In this document: piece by piece, positions 45,151 to 56,874 of the stretch
How positions within the stretch are numbered: position 1 is the stretch's first letter
Layout: each line of letters opens with the position of its first letter
Program-made: the position numbers and the translations under genes
The notes under the pieces: generated by a model
Seen by the model: the letters and a program-made list of their open reading frames with translations, nothing else
Database searches by the model: none
Told to the model about the DNA's origin: nothing
DNA from: Nicotiana tabacum
Taxonomy: Eukaryota; Streptophyta; Magnoliopsida; Solanales; Solanaceae
NCBI RefSeq assembly: GCF_000715075.1
Contig: NC_134103.1
Location: forward strand, 73,347,519 to 73,411,518
Length of the DNA stretch: 64,000 nucleotides
Reading direction: 5' to 3'

Positions 45151-46439
45151 GAAGGCACTACCAAGTGACACGGTGGTGAACTCGAAGGGTGGGAAAAACA
45201 TGAGACATGCTATGGCCGTGACTACAGGGAGTGGAAAAGGTAGGTATGCAACCACCTCAAGTCAAAGAAGAATTGGGGATGATGAACAAGTGATTCAAGA
45301 AGATGAGATTCCAAACAATGTGGTGCAAGGAAATGACGAAGTGAGAATTGATATTGATGAAAATGTGGAGGAGACTTAAGAAGAAGTGAACCCGTCTTGG
45401 GAACACAATGGAACCGGTAGTGCCAAAGGCTAAGGAACCAATGCCAAGGACTCCGCCTCCATATCCTCAAAGGATTGCCAAGAAAAATGGCGAGAACCAA
45501 TTTAAAAAGTTCATTGACATGATGGAGAGCTTATTTATTAATATGCCATTGGTTGAGGCTTTGGAGCAAATGCCCGGATATGTAAAGTTCATGAAGGATT
45601 TGGTGACAAAGAAGAGGTCGATGAATTGTGTGACTATAAAGATGACACATCAAGTGAGCACAATTGTGCACTCAATGGCTCCTAAATTGGAAGATCCCGG
45701 CGCTTTCACAATCCCTTGCACCGTTGGAAGCACCGACTTTACCAAAGCTCTTTGTGATCTAGGGGCGAGTATCAACTTGATGCCCTACTCGGTTTTCAAA
45801 ACATTGGGGATTGGTCAACCAAGACCCACTTCTATGAGGCTACAAATGGCGGATCATACTATGAAGAGACCATTGGGTATTATTGATGATGTGTTGGTTC
45901 GAGTTGATAAGTTCATCCTCCCGACGGACTTTGTGATTCTTGATTGTGAAGTGGACTATGAGGTGCCTATTATTTTGGGTAGACCTTTCCTTGCTACGAG
46001 GAAGGCACTTTTTGATGTGAAAGCCGGCGAGCTCACTTTCGGGGTGGGTGATGAAAAGGTGATTTTCCATGTGTGCAAATCTATGAGGCAACCGAATAGC
46101 AATGAAGTTTGTTCGTTTGTGGACTTAGTGACCGAGGTGATTATTGATGATGCTAGTGCCATGATGAATGTTGATGATACTTTGGAGGCCGTATTGCTTA
46201 ATCATGATGATGATGAGAAGGATGGCTATGTGGAATGTGTGAATGCATTGCAAGGAATGGGATCGTACACTTATGAACCCCGCAAATTGTCCTTAGATCT
46301 TGAAAATCAAAAGACTCCTCTAACAAAGCCCTCAATCAAGGAGCCTCCCACTTTGGAATTAAAGTCATTGCCTCCACATCTCAGGTATGAATTTCTTGGA
46401 CCGTGTTCTACTTTACCGTTATTCTTTCTTGTTGTTTGA
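45151..46439 (+). pseudogene. pol: gag-pol linker and protease of element B
   Basis: The linker (KGGKNMRHAMAVTTGSGKGR, a stop at 45377) is followed from 45408 by a long open frame. The aspartic protease part reads FTIPCTVGSTDFTKALCDLG then ASINLMPYSVFKTLGIG (about 45705-45815) and ILGRPFLATRKALFDVKAG (about 45975-46030). The active-site Asp is kept in the DLGASIN form usual for Athila-like elements. The C-terminal part (VLLNHDDDEKDGYVECVNAL, LDLENQKTPLTKPS) is the linker where the sister element A was hit by B. A frameshift near 46430 leads to RT. Confidence 0.85.
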
Positions 46440-47285
46440 CTAATGTACAGGTAGACTCTACTTTGGCGGTGCTACAAAAGAGGAAGAAAGCTATCTGATG
46501 GACATTGGCAGATATTCGGGGTATAAGCCCCACCTTTTGCATGCACAAGATTATTTTGGAGGAGGATACCAAACCCTCCGTTGAACATCAAAGAAGACTA
46601 AATGAATAAATACAAGAGGTGGTGAAGAAGGAGATCATAAAGTGGTTGGATGCAGGGGTTGTTTACCCCATTTTCGATAGCTCGTGGACCTCTCCGGTGC
46701 AATGTGTCCCAAAGAAAGGGGCATGACTGTGGTCACGAATGACAAGAACGAGTTGATTCCTACAAGAACGATGACTGGGTGGAGAGTGTGTATGGACTAT
46801 CGCAAGCTCAACAAAGTCACACAGAAAGATCATTTCGCACTTCCATTCCTTGATCAAATGCTTGATAAGTTGGCCGGCCTTTCTTTCTATTGTTTCCTTG
46901 ATGTATATTCCAACTACAATCAAATTCTTATTACTCCAAAGGACCAAAAGAAGACTACTTTCACATGTCCCTATGGTACTTTCGTATTCTCGCGGATGCC
47001 ATTTGGTTTATGCAATGCACCAACGACTTTTCAACGGTGTATGATGGGTCACTTCTTTGACATGGTGGAGGAATTTCTTGAGGTCTTCATGGATGATTTT
47101 TCTGTGCTTGGGAATTCCTTTGATGATTGCTTGAAAAACTTAGATAAGGTCCTGGCAAGATATGAGGAGACAAACTTGGTGCTCAATTGGGAGAAGTGTC
47201 ACTTCATGGTCGAGGAAGGTATTGTCCTTGGCCACAAAATTTCAAAGAATGGTATTGGGGTCGACAAGGCCAAAATATAGGTGAT
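46440..47285 (+). pseudogene. pol: Reverse transcriptase of element B
   Basis: Copies the element RNA into DNA. Visible blocks: WRVCMDYRKLNKVTQKDHFA, LPFLDQMLDKLAG, CPYGTFVFSRMPFGLCNAPT and the catalytic box VFMDD (about 47085), intact. Stops near 46497 and 46607, a one-base shift near 46723 and a stop at 47280 disable it. One block reads FLDVYSNYNQI, where related elements have GYSGYNQI. Confidence 0.9.
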
Positions 47286-48139
47286 TTCTAAACTCCCACC
47301 CCTACATCCGTGAAGGGAGTGAGGAGATTCTTGGGTCATGCGAGGTTCTATCGCCGTTTCATCAAGGATATTTCCAAAGTGGTGAATCCCTTGTGTAAGC
47401 TTTTGGAGAAGGATGCCAAATTCCATTTCAATGAGGATTGCATGAAGGCATTCGAATTGCTCAAGTACAAATTGACTACTACTCCTATTATCACCATACC
47501 GGATTGGAGTTTACCTTTTGAGCTCATGTGTGACGCAGGTGATATGGCGGTCGGAGTAGTTTTGGGGCAACATATCAACAAAATCTTCCATCTGGTTTAC
47601 TATGATAGTAAGACCATGAACTATGCCCAAGTCAATTACACGGTGACCGAAAAAGAGCTCCTTGATATTATCTTTGCTATGGAGAAGTTCCGCCCGTACT
47701 TGATGGGTACAAAGGTGATTGTCCACACCAATCATGCGGCGCTTCTGTACTTAATGAGCAAAAAGATTCAAATGCGAGGTTAATGCGGTGGGCGCTTTTA
47801 TTACAAGAGTTCGATCTCGAAACCCAAGACCGCAAAGGTAGTGAAAACCAAATGGCGGACCACTTGTCTCGCTTGGAGGAGGAGGGGAGTCCACATGATA
47901 GCCTTGAGATTAATGACTCCTTCCCCGACAAACAACTTCTAGCCATTTCATTGACCGAGATGCCATGGTTTGCCGACTTAACAAATTATCTTGTGAGTGG
48001 TATTGTACCGAATGGGTTCTTTTCAAAACAAATGAAGAAGCTCAAACGGGATTGCCTTGACTATTATTGGGATGAACCGTATCTCTTCCGGATTTGTACC
48101 GATGGTGTGATTCGACGATGTGTGCCGGAGGAAGAATAA
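47286..48139 (+). pseudogene. pol: RNase H and connection region of element B
   Basis: RRFLGHARFYRRFIKDISKV (47323-47382) and FELMCDAGDMAVGVVLGQHI (47517-47576; the catalytic Asp of CDA is kept), [15 protein letters not shown], then a one-base shift near 47780 and [40 protein letters not shown]. The later part (48000-48139) connects to integrase and ends in a stop at 48137. Confidence 0.9.
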
Positions 48140-49258
48140 GTGGAAATTCTTGAGGCTTGCCACTCTTTACCATATGGTGGTCACCATGGTGCAGCGAGAA
48201 CGACGGCAAAAATGTTGAGTTGTGGATTCTATTAGCCTACCCTCTACAAGGACACTAGTGATCTAGTCAAGCGTTGTGATGAATGTCAAAGAGCCGGTGG
48301 ATTTCTAAGAAAAAGGAGATGCCACTCACCACCATCTTGGAAATTGACATTTTTGATGTGTGGGGCATTGATTTCATGGGACCGTTCGTAAGCTCTTGTG
48401 GAAACACATACATTTTGGTAGTTGTGGACTATGTGTCAAAGTGGGTTGAGGCCGTTGCTCTACCCAACAATGAAGCTCGAAGTGTGGTGGCATTTTTGAA
48501 AAAGAATATCTTTACAAGATTTGGCACTCCAAGGGCCATTATAAGTGATGGAGGATCGCACTTTTGCAACAAAGCTTTTGATACCTTACTCACCAAGTAT
48601 GGTGTCACTCACAAAGTCTCGACCCCCTATCATCCTCAAGAAAGCGGACAAGTGGAAGTCTCCAACCGGGAGATCAAGAGTATTTTGTCAAAGCCCGTGA
48701 ATGCCAACCAGACGGATTGGTCGAAGAGACTTGATAATGCTCTATGGGCTTATAGGATGGCTTACAAAACACCGATTGGGATGTCTCCATACCGGTTGGT
48801 GTTCGAGAAAGCTTGTCACCTTCCGGTGGAACTTGAGAACAAGGCTATGTGGGCATCGAAGAAGCTTAATCTTGAGTGGGATGTCGCCGCTAACGTGAGG
48901 GTGGAACAATTAAATGAGCTTGATGAATTCTGGTACCATGCATATACAAGTTCTTCCTTATACAAGGAGAATATGAAGTACCTCCATGATAAGTACATAT
49001 GGAACAAGGAGTTCAAAGAAGGTGATCTTGTGTTATTGTTCAATTCTCGGTTACAGATGTTTCTGGGAAAGTTGAAGTCTAAGTGGAGTGGTCCATTTGA
49101 GGGTGTGAAGGTGACACCCTTTGGTGTATTAGACTTGAAGAATAAAATTGATGGTGTTTAGAGTCAATGGTCACTGGGTGAAGCATTATCTTGGAAAAGT
49201 TGATGATGGCCACGTCGTGGCATTAATTCATTTCAAGTGATTGATGGTAAACTACATA
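48140..49258 (+). pseudogene. pol: Integrase of element B
   Basis: Zinc finger HHCC at about 48175-48300 (GGHHGAARTTAKMLSCGF, stop at the Trp position, CDECQRAG after a shift). Core domain from 48325: [19 protein letters not shown] (first Asp), [16 protein letters not shown] (second Asp) and [15 protein letters not shown] (Glu), so all three catalytic residues are present. C-terminal part [36 protein letters not shown]; a shift near 49155 breaks the end (expected [11 protein letters not shown]). No chromodomain, as usual for the Athila group. Confidence 0.9.
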
Positions 49259-49278
49259 GTGCCGCGACGTTAAATCAG

Positions 49279-49302
49279 GCGCTTCTTGGGAGGCAACCCA
49301 TG
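49279..49302 (+). other. Conserved post-pol motif TTGGGAGGCAACCCA
   Basis: GGCGCTTCTTGGGAGG then CAACCCATG. It is the same near-palindrome as in A at 38907-38930, between the end of pol and the internal promoter-like region. Confidence 0.85.
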
Positions 49303-49425
49303 TTTCTTTTTATTCTTCTTTTTAGATAGGTTTTGTTATGTGCTAACTGGTTTTGAAGTGAATTGCAGGAATGAGTGTGCTTTGCAGGAACTGTGCTCGA
49401 AAAAATGGCTAAGTGTTGAAAAAGT

Positions 49426-49718
49426 GCGGAGCGCACAATCTTGCATGCCACAACAGAAAGGAGTCTGCGGCCACACAAATTGTGCGGCCGCACAACTAGA
49501 GACCCAAAAATGCTCTTTGAAGTTTGCAATTGCAGAGAAATGGCCAATTTGCGACCACACTTGGAATGGTGAGGCCCGCACAAATATCTGCGGCTGCACC
49601 CAATTTTGTACGGACCGCAGATCTTTAGAGGGACCAGGTACAGAGTGCGGACTGCACACAAAATTGTGTGGCCGCACTCAGCTGTACATTTTGACCTAAG
49701 TTGGTCAACCTATAAATA
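49426..49718 (+). promoter_or_regulatory. Internal promoter-like region of B, before the extra ORF
   Basis: GTGCGGAGCGCACAA, TGCGGCCACACAAATTGTG, GTGCGGCCGCACAA, TACGGACCGCAG and GTGTGGCCGCACTCAG lie between 49426 and 49680, then TATAAATAGG at 49711-49720. The ATG of the extra ORF is 136 bp after the TATA box. Together with its counterpart in A this suggests a separate transcript. The start of the region (TTGCAGGAA, 49364) resembles the U3 of the LTR at 42100. Confidence 0.65.
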
Positions 49719-49855
49719 GGCCCTCCTCTCACTGTCCCAAACTTTACGCACTTTGAACTCTTGGCACCTAAGGAAGCACAATGCACAAAAATTGTTTCAA
49801 ACATCACATTCATTTCATCGTCCTAGATTCTCCCCTACATCCTTCATCACTGACA

Positions 49856-51775
49856 ATGGTTCGATGAAGAGGTCGTGGTGATACTTCTAAAGGGAGGGGT
49901 GAACCCTCCCGAGGCCGATACAGGGGTACTCAACCTCTTGCAATGCAGAAGAAAGCAATATCAAAGAAGCCAACCACTGGAAGAGGTAGGGCCACAGAGC
50001 CCTTAGAATCAAGTTCTTATATCCCGTTTAGGGAAGCTTTTGAGGGCCACTCAGTGGAGGAACAACTTGAGGCCCAATCCCAACCACCACAGTTCCTTGG
50101 GAGATACCAACTCTGAAATGAATCCTCCACCTCAGCAAGCACTTCTGAGGGTTCGGATGAAGGCAGCCAAGGTTTAGAACCCTCATTTACACACACTCCC
50201 GCTGCACCAGTCACAATGGATGATGATGATGACATTCCAGACAATGGTAGAGGGGGTGATACGAGAATGGCCGGCCTAGAGAGGTCAAAAATGAAGGAAG
50301 TCTGGGAAGACAGATTTGAGAGCTTGACAACATTTACTAAATTCAGAGAGTGGTGCCCCCAGAGATCGCTCACACTTGAGCGACAATTTCTATTGAAGGA
50401 TTTGGATATATTCAATCCAAATATGGCTAAATAGTTCAGGGAGCGAAAGAGGTGGACATGGTTCACTCAGAGTGTGATGGATGCCAAGGAGCATTTAGTA
50501 TATGAGTTCTATGCCAATGTGGCACATATCAAGAAGGGTACTAAAGTGACCAAGGTGAGAAACTTGAAGGTTCAATTTGATCAAATCACTCTGAACACCT
50601 ACTTGGGGTTTGAGGAGGTGGAGCCAGTTCAGTACTTGAAAACGTTTTCAATGGATGATGCAACTCGCCCTTGGTTAGCAAAGATCTTGGCAGCCCCATG
50701 AGCTACCCTCAACTTTGAAGCAAAAGGGTGGCAAACATTTGTGTGCAGCCGCATAGACCCGAGCCAAAATGAGAACAATCTTCCAATTGCTCGGCCAGTC
50801 TTGGTGGCATCTATCATGGCTGGGTACCCAATCAATGTGGGTGCCATCATGTCGGCCAACATGTTAGTAGTTGTCAAACAGGGTGAGAGCTCCTACCCGT
50901 ATCCCAACACCCTCACGGAGTATCTCACAGATGCAGGGGTGGAGCCAAGGATCTTTGATACGAAGGTTCGGGCTAAGAAGCCCTTCTCCTGGTATTCTTT
51001 GAAGGACCCGAGGAACTCGAAGCTTAAGTGTAAGTCAATTGCTATCGTATGCCAGTCTGATGAGCCATCGGTGGTGGTTGCAGATTCAGTTGCTATGCCT
51101 TCTACAACTTCCACGCCTTCCACAGCAACCGGTCCGTCCACCGAGACAACTGACATGCCACCACTTTTATCTTCTAGACCATCAGCATTAGTATCAAAAC
51201 CTTCCTCCTTCACATATGCACTAACTGCGCTGCAAGTCTCCCATAGATTGGTGAGTCTCAAAAATTGGATGCAGAGAGCTACTGCAAAGCTATCTGACAT
51301 ATCCAGTACTGTTGCATCTCAGTCTTCTACCCCAGCATCACCACAGGTTCCTCCGTCAGTGGAGGAAACATTAAAGTAAATCTTGGACAATCAGAAGACC
51401 ATCATGGATACATTTGTGGCACATGGGGGAGCTATTGAGGAGTTGGGTAAACAGGTGAAGAAGATGAGGAAATCACAGGCCTGAAGAATATGAGTGGACA
51501 AGTTGAGAAAAGAGGTGACCAAGATAGCAGCAGGTGGTGATCTTCCATTTGACTTACTGATGGAGACAGATCCATTAGTACTAGCAGACCCAGCAGCACC
51601 ATCACCACCAGTGGCACCAGCTGGCCAGTCTGACGAGCCAGACCTTATTGCCTATACTGCTGAGGAGGTGCTTCAGATGTTCACCAACCCCGTTACTTCT
51701 CGAGTAGAGGATGATGAGATCCAGTTGGAGGAGCTTGAGGGTGGTGATGCTTCCATGCACACTGAGACCACATAG
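49856..51775 (+). pseudogene. Extra ORF of element B (putative plant transposon protein)
   Basis: 640 codons in one frame from ATG to TAG without frameshift, broken by a few in-frame stops (codon 4, near 50116, 50433, 50699, 51377, 51482). N-terminus basic (RGRGDTSKGRGEPSRGRYRG), then an acidic Ser-rich part, then the conserved middle (about 50290-51030: REWCPQRSLTLERQFLLKDL, KRWTWFTQSVMDAKEHLVYE, VRNLKVQFDQITLNTYLGFE, FEAKGWQTFVCSRIDPSQNE, NVGAIMSANMLVVV), a Ser/Thr/Pro-rich linker, and a C-terminal coiled-coil-like part (EELGKQVKKMRKSQA, VDKLRKEVTKIAAGG). It occupies the env-like slot of Athila elements, but no signal peptide or membrane span is visible. That one frame spans the whole ORF in B suggests selection until fairly recently. 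Function unknown; nucleic-acid binding through the basic N-terminus is a guess. Confidence 0.75.
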
Positions 51776-53222
51776 GGAGTTCTCTTTACTCTCTTCCCTT
51801 TCTTATTTTGATTTTTATTAAGCATTGAGGACAATGATTATTCTTATTGAGGGGGGTGGTCTATTTTGATTTGATATGACATTGGCCTGTAATAACTATA
51901 ATACTCTCTTTTTATCTTTATTTTCTTTTTCATTATGTATATATTCCTCCCTCTATATTGATGTATATATTATCTTTCCCATTCTCGGCTTGTATTTTCA
52001 TTTTTGCTTTCAGTAGTTACTTCATAGCTTTTTTATTTTTTTCTTAGTAGTTTAACTTCTTATTTACTTTAATAGCTTCTTGTTGATTTGGTAGCTTCTT
52101 TTTATGTTTAAGTGATCAATAAGCCTTTGGTTTTCTTAATGCCACGGTTCTTTCCGAAGGTGGTTTTTGTATGAACCGGGTGGCTCTTCCCAACGATGAA
52201 TGGCGTGACAACCTTGTTAAGGGATTGAGTTCGTTTTTGATGATTAGGTAAAAACAGTAGTAATAATGAATAAAAGGGTCAAGCATGCTTCACTTGGTAC
52301 CAAAACACTTAACTACATGCTTATGGTTAAAAACAAGTTCTTGGAAAGAAATGGCTCTAGTTAGTGACCTTGTGACTCTTGTGTTGACTTAGGCAATCAT
52401 CGAGTGGTTTAGTTGAACCATTAGTGATTTTCAATCTTGAATACAGTTGTTGTGGGCCCTCGCCTCTATCCTCTTTAATAATCCAGTTGTGTGAGAGGTG
52501 AGATGTTTTGTTACAAAGCCAAGTACACGTGCAAATGGTCTAGAACTTGCCCTGAATGTGTTTCTAGGTGAAACTCTAAGTTTTGCTGGGCTTGAGAAGT
52601 AATTGTAGGCTCTCCTTGACCCGTTTTGAAATTTTCCATGGCCCACCAATGGTGTTATCCCTAGTCAACCCTTTTGAGCCTAAAGCCTTTCTCATTTGAT
52701 AACCATGTTGCAAGCGTTTACCCGTTTTGTAGTGACCCTCTCTTGGCACCCGAGCTTTCCTTAACACTCATGAGAAGCAAATTGGCGAAAACATAGGTTT
52801 GAGGGAGAAACGAGGAGTTTGAAAGTGGTATAAAGGTACAAAAAGAGAAAAGAAATGAAGAAAAAGAAAGAACAAAAGAAAAACAGAAAAAGAAAGTGAA
52901 TAAATTGAAGAGTTGAAGGGATTCAAAGAAAAGTAAAAGTGCAAAGCATAGAGAAAACAAAGAAGGAGAAAATGAATATCATGACCAAGAAAGAGTGATG
53001 TCAAGTCTCTCTAGTTCCCTAAGGAAAAAGAAAATGACTCAAAGAGTCGGCAAAGTATGAGCCAAAAAGGGAAAATGGAGTGCTTAAGGAAAGATGAACC
53101 CGTTCTATTCTAACATTTCCTACCTTAGTCCATAAGCCTTCATTACATGCCGAAAAAGACCTACGTGATTTCAAGTCGAGTGAGCTTACATTAGTGGTGA
53201 TTTACATGAGAGGAAAGCATAT
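51776..53222 (+). other. 3' non-coding region of element B, part 1
   Basis: Co-linear with 33054-31700 of A. Starts with a second polypurine-like stretch (GCATTGAGGACAATG, then TTGAGGGGGGTGG at 51848-51860). T-rich and GA-rich parts follow (52800-53050). No coding motif. Confidence 0.75.
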
Positions 53223-53838
53223 TGTCACGACCCAAATTAACCCTCCGTGAGGTGTCGTGATGGCACCTAGTCTTTACAACTAGGTAAGCCTAATATTACG
53301 AAAAATATATATCAAGAGTAGCTCTATACAAAAGTCTGCTATAATCTATATATACAAAAGTCTGCTATAGTCAAGAGTAGTACCACTCGACATATACAAA
53401 ATAATTTCCCAAGACCCGGAATATCATAAAGTCACATGCTGCTATAATCTATGTAGCTCTATACAAAAGTCTAAAGATAATAAAGAAAGTCTCTAGGCGA
53501 TGGAGTAGAAGGGAACTCCGAGGATCTGCGGACGCAAGCAGAAGTACCTTGAAGTCTCCTAGAATCAGCAGCACGCACTAACCCAGAGGCTGATAGCTCG
53601 TACCTGGATCTGCACACGAAAACATGTGCAGGAAAGGGGCATGAGTACACCACAATGGTACCCAGTAAGTGCCAAGCCTAACCTCGGTCGAGTAGTGACG
53701 AGGTCAGGTCAAGGCCTTACCGGAGTAAATATAATAAATTAAACAGTAAAAGATATAGGAAATATTTAACGTAACACAGTTAAGTAAATTCTCGAAAATT
53801 TAACAGTTAAGGGAACCCTCTGCTTGGAACAAGGTAAA

Positions 53839-54140
53839 CACAGTGGGGAATCTCCCGGGATACCGTCCCGTAGTCCCAAAGTAAATATACAGTGCTGGGT
53901 GATCTCCCGGAATACGTCCGTAGTCCCAAAGTAAATATGCAGTGCTGGGTGATCTCCCGGAATACGTTCGTAGTCCCAAAGTAAATATGCAGTGCTGGGG
54001 GATCTCCCGGAATACGTCCGTAGTCCTAAAGTAAATATGCAGTACAGGGGAATCTCCTGGATTACGTCTGTAGTCCCAAAGTAAATATGCAGTACATGGG
54101 GATCTCCCGGAATACGTCCGTAGTCCCAATTTAAATATGC
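53839..54140 (-). repeat. 50-bp minisatellite, six units
   Basis: Units start at 53839, 53891, 53941, 53991, 54041 and 54091; the last five are exactly 50 bp long and share ATCTCCCGGAATACGT and GTAGTCCCAAAGTAAATATG with few differences. Confidence 0.95.
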
Positions 54141-54999
54141 AACGCAAGATGAAATGGCAGGTATGGCATCGAGTTATACAATTTATACTGGACACAGATA
54201 AGAAAAATAGAGACTTAACTAAGCATGGCGCACAGAATGTCAATTAGGCAGTTAAAACACGTAAGCATGCTTCTCAAAACTAAGTTTAACAATTAAACAT
54301 ATTAGTGCAATTTAATATGGGGAAAAAATAGTTTATGATTTAGAAAGGAAAAACGGGATTTTTGCAATAATATCCCATGTACGTACTCGTCACCTCACGT
54401 ACACGGCGTCCACACATCAATTAATATCGAACATCTTAAGGAAAAAGTCTCCAACACAAGGTTAGGCAAGCCACTTACCTCGAACCGCTCAAATCAACTC
54501 GATATCACGTTCTTGCCACGGGTATCCGACTCCAAATGGCCCGAATCTATTCAAATTAATTGCATAATGTAAATATAACTACAAGTAACTAATTTAGCTA
54601 ATTAATTCGAAGCTAAAGCGTGAAATTAGGAAAAATGCCCAAAAGGTCTCCTCGGGCCCACGTCTCGGAATCGGGTAAAAATTACAAATTATAAACACTC
54701 ATTCACTCATGAGTTCACTCGAACAAAAATCATCTAAATCCGACGTCAAATTCCCATTCAAATATCAGATTTTCAATTGGGGAACCTTTTCCCCCATTTC
54801 CAAACTTCTACCCTCAATTTCCTTAATTAGACGAGGAAAACAACAATAGATTAATGTATTATGATCAAAATAGAGTTAGAATTAATTACCCAATAGTTCT
54901 CCTTCAAAATCCCTCGAGAAATCGTCTCCCGCCAAGCTCTAAATCGAATTGGTGAAAAATGAGGGATGAACCCTCGAAGCTGCCTCTTTAACCCAGCGA

Positions 55000-55320
55000 T
55001 TTCCGCACCTGCGCTCATGGGGCCGCATCTGCAGAAATGTCATCGCAGGTGCAAAGGTCACTTACTCGGGCTGGGTCCGCACCTGTGCGCTTGAGTCTAC
55101 ACCTGTGGATGTGCTTCTGCGCTCAATCGTCCGCTTCTGCAGAACCTTGGATCCTTTTCACCTCCGCATCAGCGACTGCCCTTCCGCAGATGCGGCTCCG
55201 CTCCTACAGCTCACTCGTCGCATCTGCGACCACTAATTCCCCGACCTAAAAGTGCACCTGCGATACCAGCCTCGCTTCTGCGGGGCCGTACCTGTGGACT
55301 CCCCACCGCAGGTGCGAAAA
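55000..55320 (-). repeat. GCG/CGC palindrome island in solo LTR
   Basis: Repeats of the type CCGCACCTGCGC, CCGCATCTGCAGAA, CGCAGGTGC and CCGCTTCTGCAGAA at 15-40 bp spacing. Confidence 0.85.
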
Positions 55321-56002
55321 CACCAGAACCAGCAACTCAAAAATTCCTCTAAGTTTAAACTTTCACCCATTGAGCATCCGAAACACACCCGAGGCTCCCG
55401 GGACCTCGACCAGACATACCAACCAATCCTAAAACACCATACGAACTTAGTCGAGCTCTCAAATCACATCAAACAATGCTAAAATCACGAATCACCCTCC
55501 AATTCAAAACTTAAAGAACTTAAAACCTCAAAATTCTACAATCGATGCCGAAACCTAACAAATCACATCCGATTGACCTCAAATTTTGCGCACAAGTCAT
55601 AATCAACATTACGGACCTACTCCAATTTCCGTAATCAGAAAACGACCCTGATATCAATATTCCACTACCGGCCCAAAACTCCAAAAATTTGACTTTCACC
55701 ATTTCAAGTTTAAATGAGCTACGGACCTCCAAAACACAATCCGGACACGCTCCTAAACTCAAAATCGCCTAACGGAGCTAACGGAACCAACGAAATTCCA
55801 TTCCGGAGTCGTCTTCACACAGTTCTGACTACGATCTAAATCTTAAGGCTTAAGCTCTCATTTAGGGACTAAGTGTCCCAAAACACTCCGAAACTCAAAA
55901 CCAATCATCCCGGTAAGTCACAATAGCAGAAATAGATATGGGTAAAGCAGTTGATAGGGGTTCGGGGCTCTAATTCTCAAAACGACCGGCCTGGTCGTTA
56001 CA

Positions 56003-56172
56003 CATATGGTACTTAGAGCCATACTTGTGACATTCTTTTGAGAGTGATGAACGAACTTTTCACAAATCATTGAATTGAGTGCTTCAATCTTAAGTGAGAT
56101 GAGCTAACGAAGAGTATAGAAGGAGGAGTTTGGGATCCACAGTGACCTACATGAAAGTGCGAACTTCCTTGA
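56003..56172 (+). other. 3' non-coding region of element B, part 2
   Basis: Resumes after the solo LTR and matches the other strand of A around 31550-31715 (for example GAGGAGTTTGGGATCCACA). It breaks off at CCTTG where chromovirus C starts. Confidence 0.8.
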
Positions 56173-56874
56173 AGTCACGACCCGAACTTCCCACCATCGG
56201 GACCGTGATGGCGCCTAATATTTCACTTGCTAGGCAAGCCAACGTTAGAACAATTTATCCTTTTTAGCAATTTAAATTTAATTAATGAAGAAAAACTGAT
56301 GTAACTGCAATAATCCAAATATAAATGCGGAAGCTAAAACCATAAAAAAAACATCTGTTACAAATCCCTGAACCCGGTGTCACAAGTGCACGAGCTTCTA
56401 GAGTAATACATACAAGGGTCTGAAATAAATACAAAGCTGTCTGAATGAAAATACACAGCTAATAAAAATAAAGATGGGGACTTCAGGAGCTGCAGGCGCT
56501 AAAAAGCTGTACCTCAAGTCTCCATAGGCTGTCCAATAAGAGCTCTCTATTAGCCGCCGCAGGACCGACTCCAAAATTTGCACAGTGTGCAAAGTGTAGT
56601 AGCAGTACAACGGACCTCATGTACTCGTAAGTACCGAGTCTAACCTCGACAAAGTAGTGACGAGGCTAAGGTGGGTCACCTACACTACCACTTGAACACA
56701 GTATATAATAATAACAGTAAAATGGGAATACTTAACAGAATTAAACAACCAACTGAAATAATAACAACACCCTCAAGAATAAACCAGTGTCGTCTAGAAT
56801 TACCAATCTTTAATAATTCAGATATAAATACCAGAAAAACCAACATAACTCAAGAAATGGAAACATATAGGTTG

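Larger units (their letters stand above)
53223..56002 (-). repeat. Solo LTR in the 3' region of B
   Basis: Minus strand begins TGTAACGACCAGGCCGG and ends TTTGGGTCGTGACA; perfect target duplication CATAT on both sides (53218-53222, 56003-56007). The host sequence reads across it (GGAAAGCATATGGTACTTAG). GCG/CGC island at 55320-55000 (cores CCGCACCTGCG, CGCATCTGCG), GAGGTAAGT at 54481-54473, and a 50-bp minisatellite at 54140-53839. Family related to 33125-36336. Confidence 0.95.
41996..56172 (+). mobile_element. Athila-like element B (plus, 3' end outside)
   Basis: 5' LTR, tRNA-Asp-type PBS, gag, pol, internal promoter region, extra ORF and part of the 3' non-coding region. Flank ACGGC (41991-41995) should recur after its 3' LTR. 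B's sequence breaks off at 56172, where chromovirus C begins; in element A the homologous sequence simply continues, which shows that C was inserted. B is co-linear with A, so both are the same family. Confidence 0.9.

Noticed and set aside
53839..54140. Regular 50-bp repeats that might suggest a CRISPR array
   Set aside because: Repeats are contiguous without unique spacers and lie in a plant retrotransposon LTR; the same holds for 62731-63223 and 24178-24345.
53800..54243. Open frame of 147 codons on the minus strand with repeats of TYSGRSPxTAYLLWDY type
   Set aside because: It is the translation of the 50-bp minisatellite in a solo LTR. The period is not a multiple of three, so the repeats cycle through frames; no known domain.
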